From: Clostridium niameyense
GTDB lineage: Bacteria; Bacillota; Clostridia; Clostridiales; Clostridiaceae
Reading direction: 5' to 3'
Length of the DNA: 64,000 nt
Assembly: GCF_001243045.1 (NCBI RefSeq)
Contig: NZ_LN849007.1
Coordinates: 212,970-276,969, forward strand
Below the pieces are notes generated by a model. That model saw only the letters and a list, made by a program, of their open reading frames with translations, did no database searches and was not told where the DNA came from. Shown piece by piece: positions 63,126-64,000 of this stretch. The translations under genes were made by a program, and so were the position numbers. Numbering within the stretch: the first letter of the stretch is position 1; each line of letters begins with the position of its first letter.

Positions 63126-63130
63126 TATAT

Positions 63131-63206
63131 GATCTACTAGCTCAGTCGGTAGAGCACATGACTTTTAATCATGGTGTCCGGGGTTCGATTCCCCGGTAGA
63201 TCACCA
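63131..63206 (+). tRNA. tRNA-Lys (UUU)
   Basis: Acceptor GATCTAC with GTAGATC; anticodon TTT in a CATGA/TCATG stem; encoded CCA. Confidence 0.96.
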
Positions 63207-63216
63207 ATTTAATTAT

Positions 63217-63300
63217 GCAGATGTGGCGGAATTGGCAGACGCACTAGACTTAGGATCTAGCGCCTTTGGCATGGGGGTTCGACTCCCTTCATCTGCACCA
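63217..63300 (+). tRNA. tRNA-Leu (UAG)
   Basis: Long variable arm (84 nt in all); acceptor GCAGATG with CATCTGC; anticodon TAG in a CTAGA/TCTAG stem; encoded CCA. Confidence 0.96.
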
Positions 63301-63316
63301 TATTTTTTTTTATTAT

Positions 63317-63391
63317 GCGGGAGTGGCTCAGTGGTAGAGCGTCACCTTGCCAAGGTGAACGTCGCGAGTTCGAATCTCGTCTTCCGCTCCA
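63317..63391 (+). tRNA. tRNA-Gly (GCC)
   Basis: Acceptor GCGGGAG with CTTCCGC (one wobble pair); anticodon GCC in a TCACC/GGTGA stem; encoded CCA. Confidence 0.95.
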
Positions 63392-63402
63392 ATTAATTAC
63401 AT

Positions 63403-63476
63403 GCGGGTGTAACTCAATGGTAGAGTGCTAGCCTTCCAAGCTAGTTACGAGGGTTCGATTCCCTTCACCCGCTCCA
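63403..63476 (+). tRNA. tRNA-Gly (UCC), copy 2
   Basis: Same 74 bases as 62806-62879; anticodon TCC; encoded CCA. Confidence 0.96.
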
Positions 63477-63499
63477 TTTTTATGTTTAAAATTAATTTA

Positions 63500-63576
63500 G
63501 CACCTATAGCTCAGCTGGATAGAGTTACGGACTTCGAATCCGGAGGTGGCAGGTTCGAATCCTGCTAGGTGCACCA
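63500..63576 (+). tRNA. tRNA-Arg (UCG)
   Basis: Acceptor GCACCTA with TAGGTGC; anticodon TCG; encoded CCA. The outermost anticodon-stem pair is an A-G mismatch. Last tRNA of the operon. Confidence 0.93.
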
Positions 63577-63613
63577 TAGTTTTTTAAAGTGTTTCGTACA
63601 GGGTTAATAGAAA

Positions 63614-63658
63614 AGAAGAGGTCTTATAGAATATTATTCTATAAGACCTCTTTTTTAT
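63614..63658 (+). terminator. Terminator of the tRNA operon
   Basis: Stem AGAGGTCTTATAGAA with TTCTATAAGACCTCT, 5-nt loop, T6 tail. Confidence 0.95.
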
Positions 63659-63828
63659 TATAGAGGAGAAGAGTATTTTTGAACGAGTTTTAACATTATT
63701 AGTACAAGTTCTATAAAAAAGTATTATAATACTACACTATAATCATAAATTTTTAAAATAACTTCTACTGTTTAGGTGTGTTAAAATAAAAATAAAGCAT
63801 TTAATTATTAATTATGGAGGGTAAGTAT

Positions 63829-64000
63829 ATGGGGGATTATAGAAAACTTTGGACAGATTTAGGAGTTAATTTAGAAAAGCATGATCAATTATGCGCAGTG
63901 TTACCAGAACTTTATGGTGCTACATATTTAAATCAAGAAAATAGACCTGAGGGAATGAATTACTTTAATTTTGTAGTTTCAGAAGTGCATGGACTTAGAA
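63829..64000 (+). CDS. Double-cubane-cluster reductase, N-terminal part
   Basis: Start of a gene cut by the window end; 57 codons are visible. The segment beginning MGDYRKLWTDLGVNLEKHDQ, then NQENRPEGMNYFNFVVSEVHGLR, resembles the double-cubane-cluster anaerobic reductases (DCCP, HgdB/FldC relatives) that use an FldI-like ATPase for low-potential reductions. The cluster cysteines lie beyond the window. GGAGG is 8 nt before the ATG. A perfect 14-bp palindrome containing TATAAT lies upstream at 63720-63733. The assignment rests on the N-terminal motif only. Confidence 0.7.
   Translation, partial: MGDYRKLWTDLGVNLEKHDQLCAVLPELYGATYLNQENRPEGMNYFNFVVSEVHGLR

Noticed and set aside
62972-63199. Plus-strand frame of 75 codons across tRNA-His, tRNA-Gln and tRNA-Lys
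   Set aside because: It reads through three clear tRNA genes and lacks a ribosome site.

Overview
The window is about 64 kb of very AT-rich chromosomal DNA from a low-GC, spore-forming, amino-acid-fermenting Firmicute. It most resembles Clostridium of the C. sporogenes / proteolytic C. botulinum (Group I) type. The main reason is the complete fld cluster for reductive Stickland fermentation of aromatic amino acids, in the order fldL-fldA-fldI-fldB-fldC-acdA-etfB-etfA-transporter-fldH. Supporting signs are the guanine riboswitch on guaBA, HrcA/CIRCE control of groESL, a Rex repressor gene, a monomeric [FeFe] hydrogenase and a pcrA-ligA-gatCAB block. I saw no neurotoxin genes, phage, insertion sequence, rRNA or CRISPR array.

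Layout. 1-11 kb: pyruvate carboxylase, an M16C metalloprotease, and a CstA-family carrier divergent from a LytS/LytTR two-component pair. 11-21 kb: an ABC-F ATPase, Rex, an OGG1-type glycosylase, a group B [FeFe] hydrogenase, a VTT membrane protein, a Lit-like lipoprotein transacylase, groES-groEL and a TtcA-like sulfurtransferase. 21-26.5 kb: guaB-guaA behind a guanine riboswitch, then brnQ. 26.5-39.2 kb: the aromatic reductive pathway. 39-48.5 kb: DUF4491, DUF1002, a TetR regulator, a zinc-ribbon miniprotein, pgi, a YaiI/YqxD protein, a triple-tyrosine repeat protein with a lytic transglycosylase, an RsuA-type pseudouridine synthase and a TrpR-like YerC. 48.5-58 kb: pcrA, ligA, a small membrane protein, a DAACS symporter and gatCAB. 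58-62.6 kb: an orphan peptide-binding lipoprotein, two unknown genes, rdgB and a YfcE-type phosphodiesterase. 62.6-63.7 kb: a ten-gene tRNA operon. 63.8 kb to the end: the start of a double-cubane-cluster reductase.

How the genes work together. FldH reduces aryl-pyruvates to (R)-aryl-lactates. FldA loads CoA, FldI activates FldBC, FldBC dehydrates to aryl-acryloyl-CoA, and AcdA-EtfBA reduces this to aryl-propionyl-CoA. The products are phenylpropionate, hydroxyphenylpropionate and indolepropionate. EtfA carries a fused ferredoxin domain, which points to a CarCDE-like bifurcating complex. The fldL and fldH promoters match at 34 of 42 positions with the same 17-bp spacer, and the fldL promoter sits at the end of a 24-bp-period repeat array, so a shared dedicated regulator is likely.

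The less-described signals are mostly non-coding: the fldL repeat array and its fldH twin; two related hairpins inside the fld operon; a candidate small RNA with two C-rich loops (about 47965-48048); a leader with mutually exclusive pairings before the zinc-ribbon miniprotein; and a Rex-like operator downstream of rex. Many start codons were set from ribosome-binding-site spacing, including several TTG starts.
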